Positions 1-11,270 of a DNA stretch of 64,000 bases are shown in pieces. Source of the stretch: Astrothelium macrocarpum. Lineage: Eukaryota > Ascomycota > Dothideomycetes > Trypetheliales > Trypetheliaceae. The DNA is taken from the NCBI GenBank assembly GCA_021030915.1, contig JAGEMR010000009.1, forward strand, positions 484,860 through 548,859, read 5' to 3'. The notes beneath the pieces are model-generated. The model was not told the origin of the DNA. It ran no database searches and saw only the letters and a program-made list of their open reading frames with translations. The translations under genes were made by a program, and so were the position numbers. How positions within the stretch are numbered: the stretch's first letter is position 1; each line of letters starts with the position of its first letter.

Positions 1-242
1 GCCCCTGCTCGTAAATAGCAGTGATGCGGCGAGCGTGAGAGCTTATACCCCCCTGAAACGGCATCGCCTGCGTTCTCCCCGCAAGCTCCTACACGCTAGC
101 CCTTTCTTTTGTGACAGGCCTGGGCATAGAAGAATCGCAGCACGTCTCTTGACTGAGATTTCGTTTGCTTTAATTCACTCCGACACTTCTGAACCACTTT
201 CAGTCTCTCCTCTAACTACCTCATTACTACTACCTCATGACC
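1..242. other. Left end of the window, upstream of the first gene
   Basis: 242 bp before the first ATG. A CT-rich leader (about 180-240) precedes the start. An open frame 35-265 has no protein character. Confidence 0.4.
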
Positions 243-1169
243 ATGCTGGGAAAACGAGGTCATAGCGACTTTGACGACTGCTCCTTTGCCTTCCAAGAGC
301 CTGGCAAGGTATGATGATTGTTTTCGATGCTGGTCGACTTCGAGCTAAAGGGAATGCTAATTGACATCTTGATACAGAAATTACGTCTTCAAGTCTTTAG
401 TCAAGATGGCCCATACAATCCATCTCAGGCACTGCCCTTTCGTCTGTCTGCCTCTCCTGCTGAGGCCCACATGACCGTGACTCCTGGTGCAGATGACATG
501 ATGACGCCAGCCTCTGAGCAAGGGGAACATCAATCATCTATGCCGACTCAACCGTTGGCCTTTCCCCGTGCATGGCGGTCCCCATCTCTATCTGCATCAG
601 GCGATTTACCAGACCTAGAGATGGACGACGACAACGATAGTGACGTTGACATTACTGGCTCTCAACCACCTCAGTCACCTCGTCCGTGGGCTCGACCAAG
701 CTTGCCATTGTCCCGTCCCTCGCTTCCTAGGTGCCCTCGATATGGTGAATGCAACCAGCTCGGTGGTCGCATTCCCACCCCCATTTACAGCACCTTCGAT
801 ATGAACGCTCTAGGTGCACCCCAAGAAGGCTTGGGAATCTCAAGCAAACCCGCTCCCCTTAAGCCCATCTCCATCAATCGTCTCCGTGTTGAGAGCGATC
901 GGCCCCTGCCGTCGCCCATCACAGAAGACCTCAACTCTCCAGCCCGAGTCACTGCGAATCAATTCTCAAGGCTTGGTATGTGCGATGATGATGACGATAT
1001 GGAGATGGACGGACCTCTACCGTCACCCAGATCGCCTGGTGTCAGGGGAGGACGTGCGCGCAGTGGCGCATTTACCGAAAAGAAGCGGTTTGCAATGGGG
1101 TATCGGCATGATTGTGTCAAGTGCCAGACACGGGTACCAGGCCACTTCAGTCACTTTCTTTCGGATTAG
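243..1169 (+). CDS. Conserved fungal protein of unknown function, C-terminal CxxC motif
   Basis: Two exons, 243..308 and 378..1169, give 285 residues. The 69-nt intron starts GTATGA, has a GCTAAT branch-like site and ends ACAG; the frame is kept (22 codons, then phase 0). The upstream ATG was chosen because it yields the start MLGKRGHSDF, joined to KLRLQVFSQDG. The middle is Pro/Ser-rich with an acidic run near residue 125 and another near residue 240 (DDDDDMEMD), and is probably disordered. The C-terminus is the most protein-like part: GYRHDCVKC followed by VPGHFSHF, a CxxC-containing tail I recall from uncharacterised ascomycete proteins. No enzyme domain or membrane segment is visible. The product may be nuclear because of its basic patches, but that is a guess. 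Confidence 0.75.
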
Positions 1170-1736
1170 ATGAGAGAATGCGCTGTGATGGCATTTGTGT
1201 TTTGTTGGAACCGGGGCAAGTTTCTCTTCTCTAATAACCTTTTGGGCTTGCATATTTTACTTCACTTCTTGCAGACAACTTTGAGATGGATAGAATTGGT
1301 ATGGATACGGAGTTTGGACGGACTTTTGGGTCGAGGAATACCCTCGTCCTGCATGAACTTGGATTGCCGATAGAGAGGACTTTTACGATGGAAGAGATTT
1401 TATAGGACTTGCGTACACAATGCTACCTTCATTGCACTGTATGCAACACTTGCTAGTAGATTAGATAGAACAAGAAGTATAAATGACATGATGTCTTGGA
1501 ATTACCGAGCCCTCGATGCGAGATTGAGTGCGAATAAGCGTGTAAACAGAATACCCAAACGGTAATCCTGCAGCGGGAGCTTCCGACGGCGCACCGTGAC
1601 GTTGTACAACAGTGGGGCACATATCGAATTTTTATTCTCCTCCAACCACCCTTCACACACTCCATACCAATCCTCCAATCTAAACCACAACAACCCTCAA
1701 AACCTCCAACCGAAAAAGCCTTCCATCCCACGAACC
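1170..1736. other. Intergenic, 567 bp, between two plus-strand genes
   Basis: Holds the 3' end of the upstream gene and the promoter of the GCIP gene. Just before 1737 the sequence is a CA-rich, C-rich leader (about 1640-1736), common upstream of fungal starts. No convincing ORF; a frame open from 1596 runs into the next gene but has no gene-like character before 1737. Confidence 0.5.
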
Positions 1737-2822
1737 ATGGCATCCGCATCCTCCCAACCACCCGACCCCACAACAGCCCTCCTCGACCTCACCACCACCA
1801 TCCTCCACTTCCCCCTCCCAGCCTCCCCACTCGATCCGCAATCCAGCCCCCTCCCCCACCTCTCCACAGCCGCCACCCTCCTCCGCGCGCGCACCACCCA
1901 ACTCGGCCTACTCCTCCTCCCCAGCACGCCACTCTCCATCTCGGCACTGCACGGCGTGCTGCGCGCGCTCGCGGAGTCGGTTCTCCCCGCGCTGCTCGGC
2001 GCGGCGGCGGCGTGCACGGCTGCGCGCTACGGTGGCTTGTTCAGCGGGGAGGTGCGGTGGCGCGTGGGGCGGTGCGTGAGGGAGGTGGAGGGGCTGGTGG
2101 GGCGGGTGCGGGCGCGGGTTGCTGAGGGGAAGGGAGCGGAGGGGGAGGTGGAGAAGGTGAGTGAGCGGTTGGATGGGCTGGAGATTTTGGAGGCGAGGAT
2201 GGGTGGGCGCGATGCGGTGGCGAGTACGGGGGTTGGGTGGGAGGCGTGTGAGGCGGTGGTGGAGGTGGCCGGGTGGGGAGTGGGTGGGCTGGTGGTGAGG
2301 AAGGTGGAGGAGTGGAGGGATTTGGTGAGGGATGCCGTGGAGGAATTAAAGGAGTGGGATGAGGAGGGGGAGCGGGGAGTTGAGGAGGATGGAGATGAGG
2401 AAGATGATGATGATGAGGGGGAGGATGTCTTTGGTGTGGATAGGTTGCCCAAGGGGCATGAGGAGCTTCGGGCGCAATTGGGCGTGTCGTTGAAGAAGGT
2501 CAAGTTGGTGGTGACACTGTACCAAGCGATCATCAAGCGGCGTTTGAAAACGCTGCCTCCGTCGCCGGACATCGGTGTGAAACTTGTGCATCAATTGGAC
2601 GAACTTGTGGCAAAGTTGAAAGTATTGCCTGACCAGATGGATGAGATGGCGAGTGCCTTTTATGAGCTGGATGGAGAGCAAGCGCAGATGATCCTAGATG
2701 GCTTCTCCAAGGAAGCCCAAGCAGCAATCCGATTGCTTTCCAGGAATTGGGAAGACCAGCAAGACGAATTCACCGAGTGGTCAAATAAGTGGCTTGACGT
2801 ATTTGACAAGACTGGACATTGA
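1737..2822 (+). CDS. GCIP / cyclin-D1-binding protein 1-like protein
   Basis: A single exon of 361 residues. The frame is open from 1596, but the ATG at 1737 in the context AACCATGGC is the likely start. The N-terminal half is Ala/Leu/Val-rich helical sequence, followed by an acidic linker (about residues 220-235, runs of E and D). The C-terminal half carries helices with VSLKKVKLVVTLYQAI, LVHQLDELVAKL and a final FTEWSNKWLDVF. This organisation matches the GCIP (Grap2 and cyclin-D-interacting, CCNDBP1) helical-bundle family, which in animals binds D-type cyclins and helix-loop-helix factors; the fungal role is not known to me. Base use is odd: the sense strand is very C-rich to about 1960 and then very G-rich from about 2030 to 2480. 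Confidence 0.8.
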   Translation: MASASSQPPDPTTALLDLTTTILHFPLPASPLDPQSSPLPHLSTAATLLRARTTQLGLLLLPSTPLSISALHGVLRALAESVLPALLGAAAACTAARYGGLFSGEVRWRVGRCVREVEGLVGRVRARVAEGKGAEGEVEKVSERLDGLEILEARMGGRDAVASTGVGWEACEAVVEVAGWGVGGLVVRKVEEWRDLVRDAVEELKEWDEEGERGVEEDGDEEDDDDEGEDVFGVDRLPKGHEELRAQLGVSLKKVKLVVTLYQAIIKRRLKTLPPSPDIGVKLVHQLDELVAKLKVLPDQMDEMASAFYELDGEQAQMILDGFSKEAQAAIRLLSRNWEDQQDEFTEWSNKWLDVFDKTGH

Positions 2823-3010
2823 AAAACCCTAAGGAGCTCGTGAGAACATTATCTAGGAAAACGACAGTTCGTGTTGATTCCCTGAACCGGCCAAGAAACC
2901 CTCTTTCGTCATAACAGCGTGAGGCATATACACAAGTGATACATTCCGGTTCTATTTTTCCCGGCTGAATCCAATCTTTTGGAAACCCATCCATTTCTAT
3001 TTTTTGGTCA

Positions 3011-3715
3011 TCATAAAGCGAGTAACCCTACAAAAGCGCCAAATACTCCAAGCCCGACATCTCTAGGTTCGACACCGAATCTACTTGCTGCTGCGGCCGA
3101 TGTTGTTGCCACCATCATACTGGGATCTGTGACGCTAGCAGCTACACTCATTGTCAGAGTAGCATCTGCAGCCAGTCTACTTGCCGGAGACGACGATGAA
3201 GATGTAGCAGATGACGTGGTACTTGAAGAATGTGCTGAGCTGGCGGCCAGAACCGAGGAGCAGATGGCTCCAGATCGAGAAATGACATCTGGTATTGAAC
3301 ACGTCAGATCCGCTGCTCGAAGCTAGGATGCAAATAGGATCGAAAGGACATTGATGCGATGGGATACGTCTATCAAGCGGGACCAATCAGACTTACTTTC
3401 AAGATCAGTACCTGAGCAAGTACTTTGATCTGTTCCAAGGCACGCCGTCACTGAATCTGTAATGACATCCTTTCCTGTTGTACATTGACATAATGTGTCG
3501 GTCGGAGAACAACCGCTCTGAGCGATGGCTGTTTGGAAGCAGCTCAGCTACACAATACGCATGATCAGTCACAGCCACGTATGATATGAAAGAAGAGCAT
3601 TGCTTCTTACCGAGCAGCTAGGAAGGCCATTCGTGGATCCCGAGTCCTGGCTCTGAACAGAGCCCACTAGAATACCAAAAGCAAGAAGTGTTGGCACATA
3701 GGCCTTCATACTCAT
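3011..3715 (-). CDS. CFEM-domain secreted protein with GPI-type tail
   Basis: Three exons on the minus strand (3715..3611, 3547..3397, 3288..3011) give 177 residues, with frame preserved through introns of 63 and 108 nt. Residues 1-22 form a signal peptide (AYVPTLLAFGILVGSVQS). The CFEM domain follows with eight Cys at 34, 38, 48, 55, 57, 71, 79 and 95, including CSPTDTLCQC, where Asp52 sits at the heme-coordinating position known from Candida Csa2. A Ser/Thr-rich stretch (about 97-120) and a hydrophobic end (VGLGVFGAFVGLLAL) preceded by small residues indicate GPI anchoring. Family members act at the cell surface in heme/iron capture, adhesion or as effectors. The gap between Cys71 and Cys79 (7 residues) is longer than the usual 3-4. 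Its 3' end converges with that of the GCIP gene. Confidence 0.88.
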
Positions 3716-5596
3716 GTGGGTGAGGTAACGAATAATCTTGTCAATCAGGAGATGGTTATAACCTCCCCCCAACACGAACTGCCAAGCAAATGATAAAAAT
3801 GGATAATTTCAAGTAAAAGAAATCAGGAACACGACAGATCAGAAAATGCAAGAGTCAAGAGCGGATTCGTAAGACCATATACGAAACCGCACCCTGCCAA
3901 TCAAACCTAGCCCATGCCTCTCACTTCCCACCCATCTATCGTTTGGCATCTATACTCCGAGCAGCCGAAAGGAACCCTAAGACAGACCAAACTTTGGATA
4001 CGAACCCTCTTAAAACTGTGATAGGGGTGCACCAATCGAACTGGATGTGCAGACACCCTCAAGACTCATAACCGGCGTTTCTGTATCTGCAAGCTCCATC
4101 CCAAGTTGTACTATCTCTATACATAATCAAACCTACCACTGGAGTGTAGTTAGGGTTGCGCAAAAAGGTGTGGAGGGGTTTTAAGAGAGGGGAGTCCCAA
4201 ACGTCGCATAGAAGTTCTGCATCGAACGCTTCCACCACAGCCACGCTCTCCCGGATGAACTCGGCACAATATTTGCGACAAATTATCATCCCGCCAGCCA
4301 ATCGGCGCAGACAGCACATGTGCGTTTGGTCTGGCCATGCATGGGAATTAAGCTTCTTTCTGGCCGTTTGGGTGTGGGTGGGCAGGCGGCGCGCGTGCTG
4401 AGGAATGAGCTTTCTTTCGGTGACGGAACGGTTTTGGAAAACACGATGTGAGGCGTAGGCCGCGACGGCCACGCGCGATCGACGACCGGGGTCCCATACT
4501 GTGTTGACGTCGAAAAGTCTGGGCACACGCAGGTACGGGATGGATGCGTGATGGAGGGAATCATTCCAATAGGCTGCAATCCGTCATTCACGATTTGCTA
4601 CGTTTCAGTGGTGTTGAGGCTAGTTGATTTGCCGGGGTGAGGAAGGATGGGAATTTGGATAGCGAAACTTATTTCCCAAAGAAGGATGAAGGTGGTAGAA
4701 ACATCGCAAGGTTGGACCCTATTTCGCCAACCTAACTTTACGGATGGAAATCGACGATAGACGAGAGTGAGGAAATTGAGATTCGCGATCATTGGACTGC
4801 TCGGAAATGCAGGGTACTGGCAACTCCCACTAATTCCCGCCTCGCGCCCATGCCGGCAAGACATCATCGCATTTCTTGCGAACGAAAGAAATAACATGTA
4901 TTTTTCCGAGGGATTCGGCAAGCACTTTGTCCGTCTCCACACAGCTGCCTCAGGCTTGATGGAGCGCTTGTGCGAACGTTCAGTGTGTGCGTAATAGTCC
5001 CTACACTGAACGCGTGCATTTGGTTTCATATGTGCGGCCAAGGGACCACGCTGCGTTCCAAACATCCTCTTTGCTAGCAAAATCCGTTACAGCCCGGTCA
5101 GACGCTATCCAGGATCGGCCTGCGACTCTCTCTCTGCGGAATTGCTCCACAGTAAGCGAACTAATCTTTGTTTCCAAATGTGCAAAGATGGCTTGAGAGT
5201 CCTCCAAATGGCACAAAGTCTATAGAAATACTATTGTTGCGTCTCCGAATGCTGTCGAGGCGCCCATGACGGTTCTCCAAATACATACATAGGCGTCTGA
5301 ATGGTGTGACTAGAAAGTCCAATAGCACAGGCATTGCGAAGACATTACACTCTATCAAGTGTATTGCGCAGCCCCTACCAGAGACACAACCTTGCCTAAG
5401 CCTGTGATTTTACTATGATCAACTGCACAACAACGTTGTCTTAGCGCAATAAACTCGAGACAATGTTGCGCTTTGCTATAGAAACTCTTTTGTACAAAAT
5501 TGCAACGTAGGAGTTAGACATTACGGACTCGTAAGCTCAGCCTCAAAACTCCCATCTAAACTCTCATCTGTCTCTTCAACGTTCAGTCAAATTATA
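3716..5596. other. Intergenic, about 1.9 kb, no supported gene
   Basis: Upstream of the CFEM gene (minus) and downstream of the large surface-protein gene (minus). Several antisense ORFs of 60-160 codons occur (for example 4598-5080 and 4059-4526, minus), but they overlap one another in different frames, show no domain character and have no splice logic. A CCAAT-type element is visible at about 3897. The stretch from about 5350 to 5590 is AT-rich and probably contains the 3' UTR of the neighbouring gene. Confidence 0.4.
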
Positions 5597-8500
5597 TTAC
5601 AACTGCAAAATCAAGAAGGTTAGTAAAGCCAGAATCGTCCATATCAGTAAAGTTCGTGCCCTCGTCAACGGACCAGCAAGCGACTTGGAGCCGTTGGCCA
5701 CTCTTGTCGTGCGCAAACCAGTAGTCGTTCCAGCCGTGCTTGGGGTCTGAGGTATGACATATCCCTGTTGGCTACTTGTAACGTCGTTGGCATCTTTGGT
5801 TTGCGACGCCTCTGCAGCCATGGCTGATGCTAAGTTGGTGAAAGGGATTGTTGTTGTATGTGCCCGATGTCCAACAACCAGACCATAAGGCATCGCGATC
5901 AGAGTATTACCATCTAATGTTGTTGGCATCGTATCACGTAAGGTAAAGCTTCGTTCTCCTAAGAGAACCACGTCCGACTTGTCCAGTGCTGTAGTCATCT
6001 CGAGACCTGTGAAAGTCCTTGTCCCAATGGTGAGCAGAAACTCAGGATCCCCAGTAGTTGGACGTGAGGCTACTCCTTGCCCTCTCCCCTTCCCTACATC
6101 TGCCATCGCCTCTGCGCTGATCTCTGCTGACTTGGGCTCAAGGTCTGGGAGTGCTGTGACAATCTCGTCATCTGATGTGGTGATAACAGCGGAGACCTCT
6201 GCTATTGTAGCTGTATCGGCAAAGGCATACGTCATGGTATGGCCATTGAGCGCAACAGATCCGCGGTCCCATTTAATTGTCTGTCCAACGATAATGACGC
6301 TGGATCCGGGAACGAGACTGTGAGTGCCAACAACGAGATTTCCAGCGGAATCGAGTGAAAAAGGGTACAAGGTCGACTCAATAGCAGAGTCAAGTGCAGG
6401 CAAGGCCTTTGGTTGAGTATCACTGTCTGCGTGTGAGTTACTGGAACTGGACCCACCATCAGGCAGTCCTGAACCCTTAATAAAAGCCGGATCTCCACTG
6501 AGCATCAAATACGCGACACTTGACATCAAGGGATCTGCTAAGTTCGTGTCCAATTTCTGAGCATGGCCGTCGGCGGTAGAACCTGCTGCAGCTCGATCTG
6601 CTTCTCCGGTGCTGAGATGAAGCAGTGATGCGATGTTAGCACCGGGATCACTAAGGTCAGAAGATGGTGTCCAAGTGTCTGGCTTTAGACGAGATCTTCG
6701 TGGACCAGAAGAAAGCGAAGCTGCATCCTCTGTCTTTGGACCCGAAAGGTATGACAGAATCTGATGGATAGGAGATGGTTCCTCGTAGTATGAGTTTGAC
6801 TCGTGGGAGGGCCAAGGAACATCGATAATAGAAGGATCCTTGGGAAGTGAGAGACCATGTGGAGATGAAGGGTCGTTGGGAGATGATGGGTCATTGGGAA
6901 TTGATGGGACATCTGGAGGCAATGGATCATTCGGAGACGATGGGATATTTGGACGTGATGGATCATTTGGCAATGACGGAATGCGAGGAGGAGATGGCTC
7001 GTTTGACGTGATCGGGTGACCAGCCGTTTGAATTGGTCTGGAATGTGACGGCACAATCCCAGGAGCTGGTAGAGAAGATGTTTGGAATGGATCGGGACGA
7101 GGGGTCAGAGTTTCAGAACTCAGCAAGACAGAGGCTGACGTAGGAGCTGTAGCAATTATTTGCTGTGTGAGGGCATATGGTGGGTCAGGAAGTGCTCCCG
7201 CGTCGAATTGACAACTCAACCAGCGCGGGTCTTTCCCAATCAACTCGCTTGGATAAGACTAGCAATTTTTTAGATCAAGCTCTCAGTGTATGTTTCAATA
7301 CATTTAGAGAAACTCACTATTGCTGGCACATAATTATTATCTGTAATTGTTGCGCAAAATGGCCAACCAGAATACTCAGCGCAGCTGACTTGACCGTTCC
7401 AAGCGGCGACCTAAGTTCCAAAAATTCAGCAAACCCTCTTTCGTACAACAACGAAGTTTTCTGAAGAATCCAAAACTATTCTGGTGAGAAGACGTTTGAC
7501 CTACAGGGACTGGGTTTGGGTAGAGATCTGCAAAGTTCATCGAATAAGGAGTCATAGATTGTGAGAGCGCATCAAGACCGGAATACCAGACACTACGGAT
7601 ACTACAAATTTTGTTATTAATATGTCGCATCCATGGTGATATGTCTATTCTGCATAATGCATTTCTGCGAGCTTATACATATACCTTACACCAATCGCCA
7701 TTTTGGCATGTTATTAGTTGTAAATAACGGATTGGAACTGACCTTGAAACTTGTGATGACGGCAGCGCAAGAATACCGGCCGAAATTCGAGGCCCACACT
7801 GACCGTCATTGCCTGCACCATCGTAGCCAGTTGCAGAGTATGCAGGGTACGAAATATAAGCTGTTCCTGATGTGAAAGTTGTCCCGAAAGCGGTAGCTTT
7901 CACAACAGCAGTATCCTTCATTGTGGCAGTAAAGTCTGTTCCAGTTTAGTGGCCTCATTTTCTATCCGTCTTGGAACCCTAGACTCACAATCGCCGCAGA
8001 AATTACCACTCATTGTCACTGGAAAGTAAATCAGTTTGACAGGCCCGATACTCAGATAGCAGTCGTTACAGTGGTCAGTTCCTGCTCTTGCGACTGAACA
8101 AGGAGGTGGATAACCGATAGTTCCCGGATGCGTTGGCATGCTCGACAAAAAGTTGCACTCCGTTTCTCCAATCGCACACGTGGGCGGTAGAAGGCCTGGA
8201 TACAGTGGAGAACAAGGTGCCGTGTATGCCCAGAATGAGGTTGGAGTGATGGTATTTATAAGAGTATAGTTGATTGGTGCTGTTGCTCTTACGAAATTGG
8301 CGTCGATCGTTGATCCGCTTACAATGGACGTGGTATAATATGGTGAGGCTGTCGCGCTCGCTCTTGGCCAGCCGTCGCAGAGTGTATAAGTATCATATAT
8401 AGTCGTCGTCTCGATCCCGGACAGGATCGATAGGTATGAGGTGTCCCCAAAACAGTTAGTAATCATAGTCTTCGAACTGTATTCATCCCACTCCTTCCAA

Positions 8501-9389
8501 CAGCTCAAGGCTAATTCCAATTCAGTATTGTTCGTCAGAGATCCATGGCGATTAGAAATGATTGTTGTTGCCAACTCGGATTCGTTGAGAGAAGGACTTG
8601 GACTTGGCAGTGTCCTATTCTTGGTGCTGCTCGGGGTGTGAAAATCATCCGAATAACCATGGCTTGACACCGTGTTGTTAGCAAGAAACGTTGTAATCGT
8701 ACTTTCCTTCGGCCTCTCGTTATGCGACGCCACAGATATCGAGTCAGTAACTGAACGAGAAGTCGTGTTCCCAATGTGAGCGTCAGGGTTCAGATGGACG
8801 TAGCTCGAGCTAACGGCGCCAGAGCAAGAACCACCTGGAGTGGTTCTATTCTGCAGAAGTTCCGGTGAGATGGCATTGAAATCTTTGACTGAACTAGGTT
8901 TAAAAATCTCCGTGGATGCGGACGCAAGTTCTGGAGCCTTGTATAAACTCGCGATACTTGAAAAGTCGAGCCCATAATATATGTAAGATGCGATGGGTGC
9001 CGTTGCTAACTCAGACGTTGCTTTTTCACTAAATGTAGCACCCCCGTCATTTAAAGATGTTGTTGATGTATCAGCTATTTCAGATGATAGTAGAGTATTT
9101 ATCTGCGCAGATGGCGCCGCTTTCCATTCTGTGGTGATGCCATTTTGCCTTTGAGGGGGGAGCGCTTGTGTATTATGCTTGAGGTTCACGGCAGATGTGG
9201 ATGAATTTCGCACGTAATTAGTCCCACTAGCATAACCTAAGATAGTCAACTCAAAATTGGCCTTCGGATGAAGACGAGCCTTAGACAATGGCTGGAAAGC
9301 ATTAGGAGGTAACGCTTACTGTTGGTAATGCCACAAAAGGTGAAGAAGAAGATCCTGCCAAATCGTTTTTGCTTGGAAGATTTTGTCAT
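5597..9389 (-). CDS. Large secreted Ser/Thr/Pro-rich surface protein, C-terminal anchor
   Basis: Six minus-strand exons (9389..9320, 9236..7989, 7935..7743, 7601..7505, 7410..7318, 7258..5597) join in frame to 1120 residues; introns are 83, 53, 141, 94 and 59 nt. The start MTKSSKQKRFGRIFFF looks like a signal or signal-anchor sequence. Residues about 25-430 are Ser/Thr/Asn-rich with many N-glycosylation sequons. A Cys-containing region follows (about 330-560: CGPRISAG, SVWYSGLDALSQS, NGQVSCAEYSGWPFC, DPRWLSCQFDAG). Then come Pro-rich imperfect repeats based on PSSPNDP, a region with several short repeats of the VVG..LVPG/TLRDTMPTTL type, and the hydrophobic end LLIWTILALLTFLILQL, a GPI signal or membrane anchor. 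It is probably a cell-wall or surface glycoprotein; I recognise no catalytic domain. Exon 6 has no ATG of its own near its start, which supports the join. Confidence 0.8.
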
Positions 9390-11270
9390 ATTAGAGTTTC
9401 TTCAACCAAGCCTTCAACAAGAGCAAAGATTAAAGGGAATATAAGAGCAAGCAAATAAGTATTTTAAAGGAAGCCTTGTACAGAAAGGGGGTGCACGAGC
9501 GTTTGCCTTACTCGGTTTCTTTTATTTAGAAATTGACGAGAGACCCTGTCCGAAGGACGTTATGGTAAGCCTTGAGATTGGGAAGCATAGTCAATCAGCA
9601 GCGGCGGTCTTGAGCCTACTATTTCATAGTTGAACAAATGTTCTTCCAAATGACCAGCCTTTGATCAGCTCGGCTGCACGGATAATAGTTCCGAGAACGA
9701 TCAGAAAGGCCATGAATGGCTATCGCTGGCAGTATACGGAGTAATTGCACGCGTATCGAAGGCAATCGAAACGGTAATAAGCGGAGACGGAGCTTTCTTA
9801 AAAAGTTATGTCGTATGAGAGCACCTACTGGGCATCCATTAAAGTTATTCGGTGTATGTAGCTGTGGCTGTGTTTCGTGTAATGCAGAAGCATATTTGAC
9901 TTTTGGGTTGATTGGACTGGGAAATTTCCGGTTCGCCTACTTAATTGTCCATGGGCCCGTACAAAATAAGATCAAGGCAAATTAGGCCGAACCAGGCGTG
10001 GCGTAGAGTCGCACCGCCACAGGTCAGCGTACTTTCTCATCATACAGACATGAAAGCGGAACGAAAAATGGTGTCATCAGTTGGCTGTGACTAGGGTTGA
10101 TGCCAGATGTCCTACAGATTGTAGTAATGAGAAGAGATAGATGGCAGACGCTACAAAAGATCCAGCACTAATGACGTGTTCTGTTGAACAGAATTCGTTT
10201 CTGAGTGACTTGGGTACATACATACCTGATAACGAAGCAATCTTCATCGATGTATAAGCAGTGGTGTCTCTCGCTTTTTGACTAGCCGCTGCTTTGTCGC
10301 TAAGCACATTTGTGTATTCTGAAGCTTTGTGAGTTGCGGCAAAAATAAAGAATGCCTAGAGTATTCCGTGAATCCATGCCCGGAAAAGGCCATTGTAAAG
10401 CAAAGCCGTTCCTGTATCAGTATCCAGAGTATTAGTCCCAGAACCATGGTAGTGAAGCGTCTCATATTGATTCTCTACGGTTTGTTTAGCGTGCTCACAT
10501 GTTATTCCATGCTCTTTTCTGTCCCCTCGATTCTCATCAAAATCACCCACACACAACTCTCTAATTTCACCACCGACCGCATCTACAGCAAACCCGTCAC
10601 AATTGCCTCCTAACTGGAGCGTGCCGGTCTTGGCCCCCTGCGCCATGTAACCCGAGGTAAGTGGGCCCACACGGTCTCCCTACACATTATTGTCATTCCG
10701 AGTTCGGGTCCGTCTAGGTTTGCGCGACGGTGTCGTGTAAACGCGCGATGCATATGACTGCGATCAGGTACGATGATCACAAGCCCGAAAGGAAGTGGAA
10801 GATACTCGGCCCCATTTACGAGAGTACAAGCGTTGACACTTGCATGCGGAGCGTGCAGCGTGAAAAGCGAAGAGAGACGGACAGAATAGCGATCAGACGT
10901 TTTGCTTTTTAGACCACAGCCGAGTGAGCTGAGGAGGCAACGTGGGAGAAAGAGGAAAAGGTAGGTGGAGAACCGAGTGTGCGAAGCGGAAGGGAAGGGT
11001 CAAGGTAAAGGAGGCGGACAGGAACGTCTTGTTATGATTGTTAGACACTGAGGATAATTAGTGCCCCTGAAAAATCCCCGGTACAAATCTACTTAGCAGT
11101 CACCTTTGACAAATTTTTAATTAAGAGAACCAACTCTTTTCTACATATTTATCCTTCTCTAACCACAAAGTTTCTCCAAAATCGCAAAGTTCTTATTACC
11201 TCCGACAACAACCTCCTGTTTTAGAAATCTTCAGCTCAGAAGGCCCAACAAGCAAAGCGTTTTTGTGATG
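9390..11270. other. Intergenic, about 1.9 kb, with one weak locus
   Basis: Contains the upstream region of the large surface-protein gene and sequence downstream of the secreted eight-Cys gene. Apart from the weak membrane-protein locus at 10077-10670, listed separately, I see only short overlapping frames. A purine-rich stretch (about 10930-11015) lies just downstream of the eight-Cys gene. Confidence 0.35.
10077..10670 (-). pseudogene. Possible decayed membrane-protein gene
   Basis: On the minus strand a frame open from 10670 ends with a helix-like LLYNGLFRAWIHGIL and a TAG at about 10356. It then continues in the same frame as AFFIFAATHKASEYTNVLSDKAAASQKARDT. A 45-nt intron can follow (GTATGT...ACAG), leading to ISAGSFVASAIYLFSLLQSVGHL and a stop at 10077. 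Read through, it looks like two membrane segments separated by a soluble helix. The in-frame TAG could be a mutated codon (Trp TGG would fit the helix) or part of an intron that I could not resolve. The opposite strand also has a weak membrane-like frame (10446-10613), so the assignment is insecure. Confidence 0.22.

Noticed and set aside
2979..3326. Plus-strand ORF of 115 codons
   Set aside because: Antisense to exon 3 of the CFEM gene, whose three-exon model has a signal peptide, eight Cys and a GPI tail; the ORF is its mirror.
4059..5080. Minus-strand ORFs of 155 and 160 codons
   Set aside because: Overlapping alternatives in several frames, no domain or signal, no plausible splicing; chance ORFs in a GC-balanced intergenic region.
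7602..7742. Extra small exon inside the 141-nt intron of the large surface-protein gene
   Set aside because: Every acceptor tested leads to a stop before any usable donor, so one longer intron is the simplest solution.
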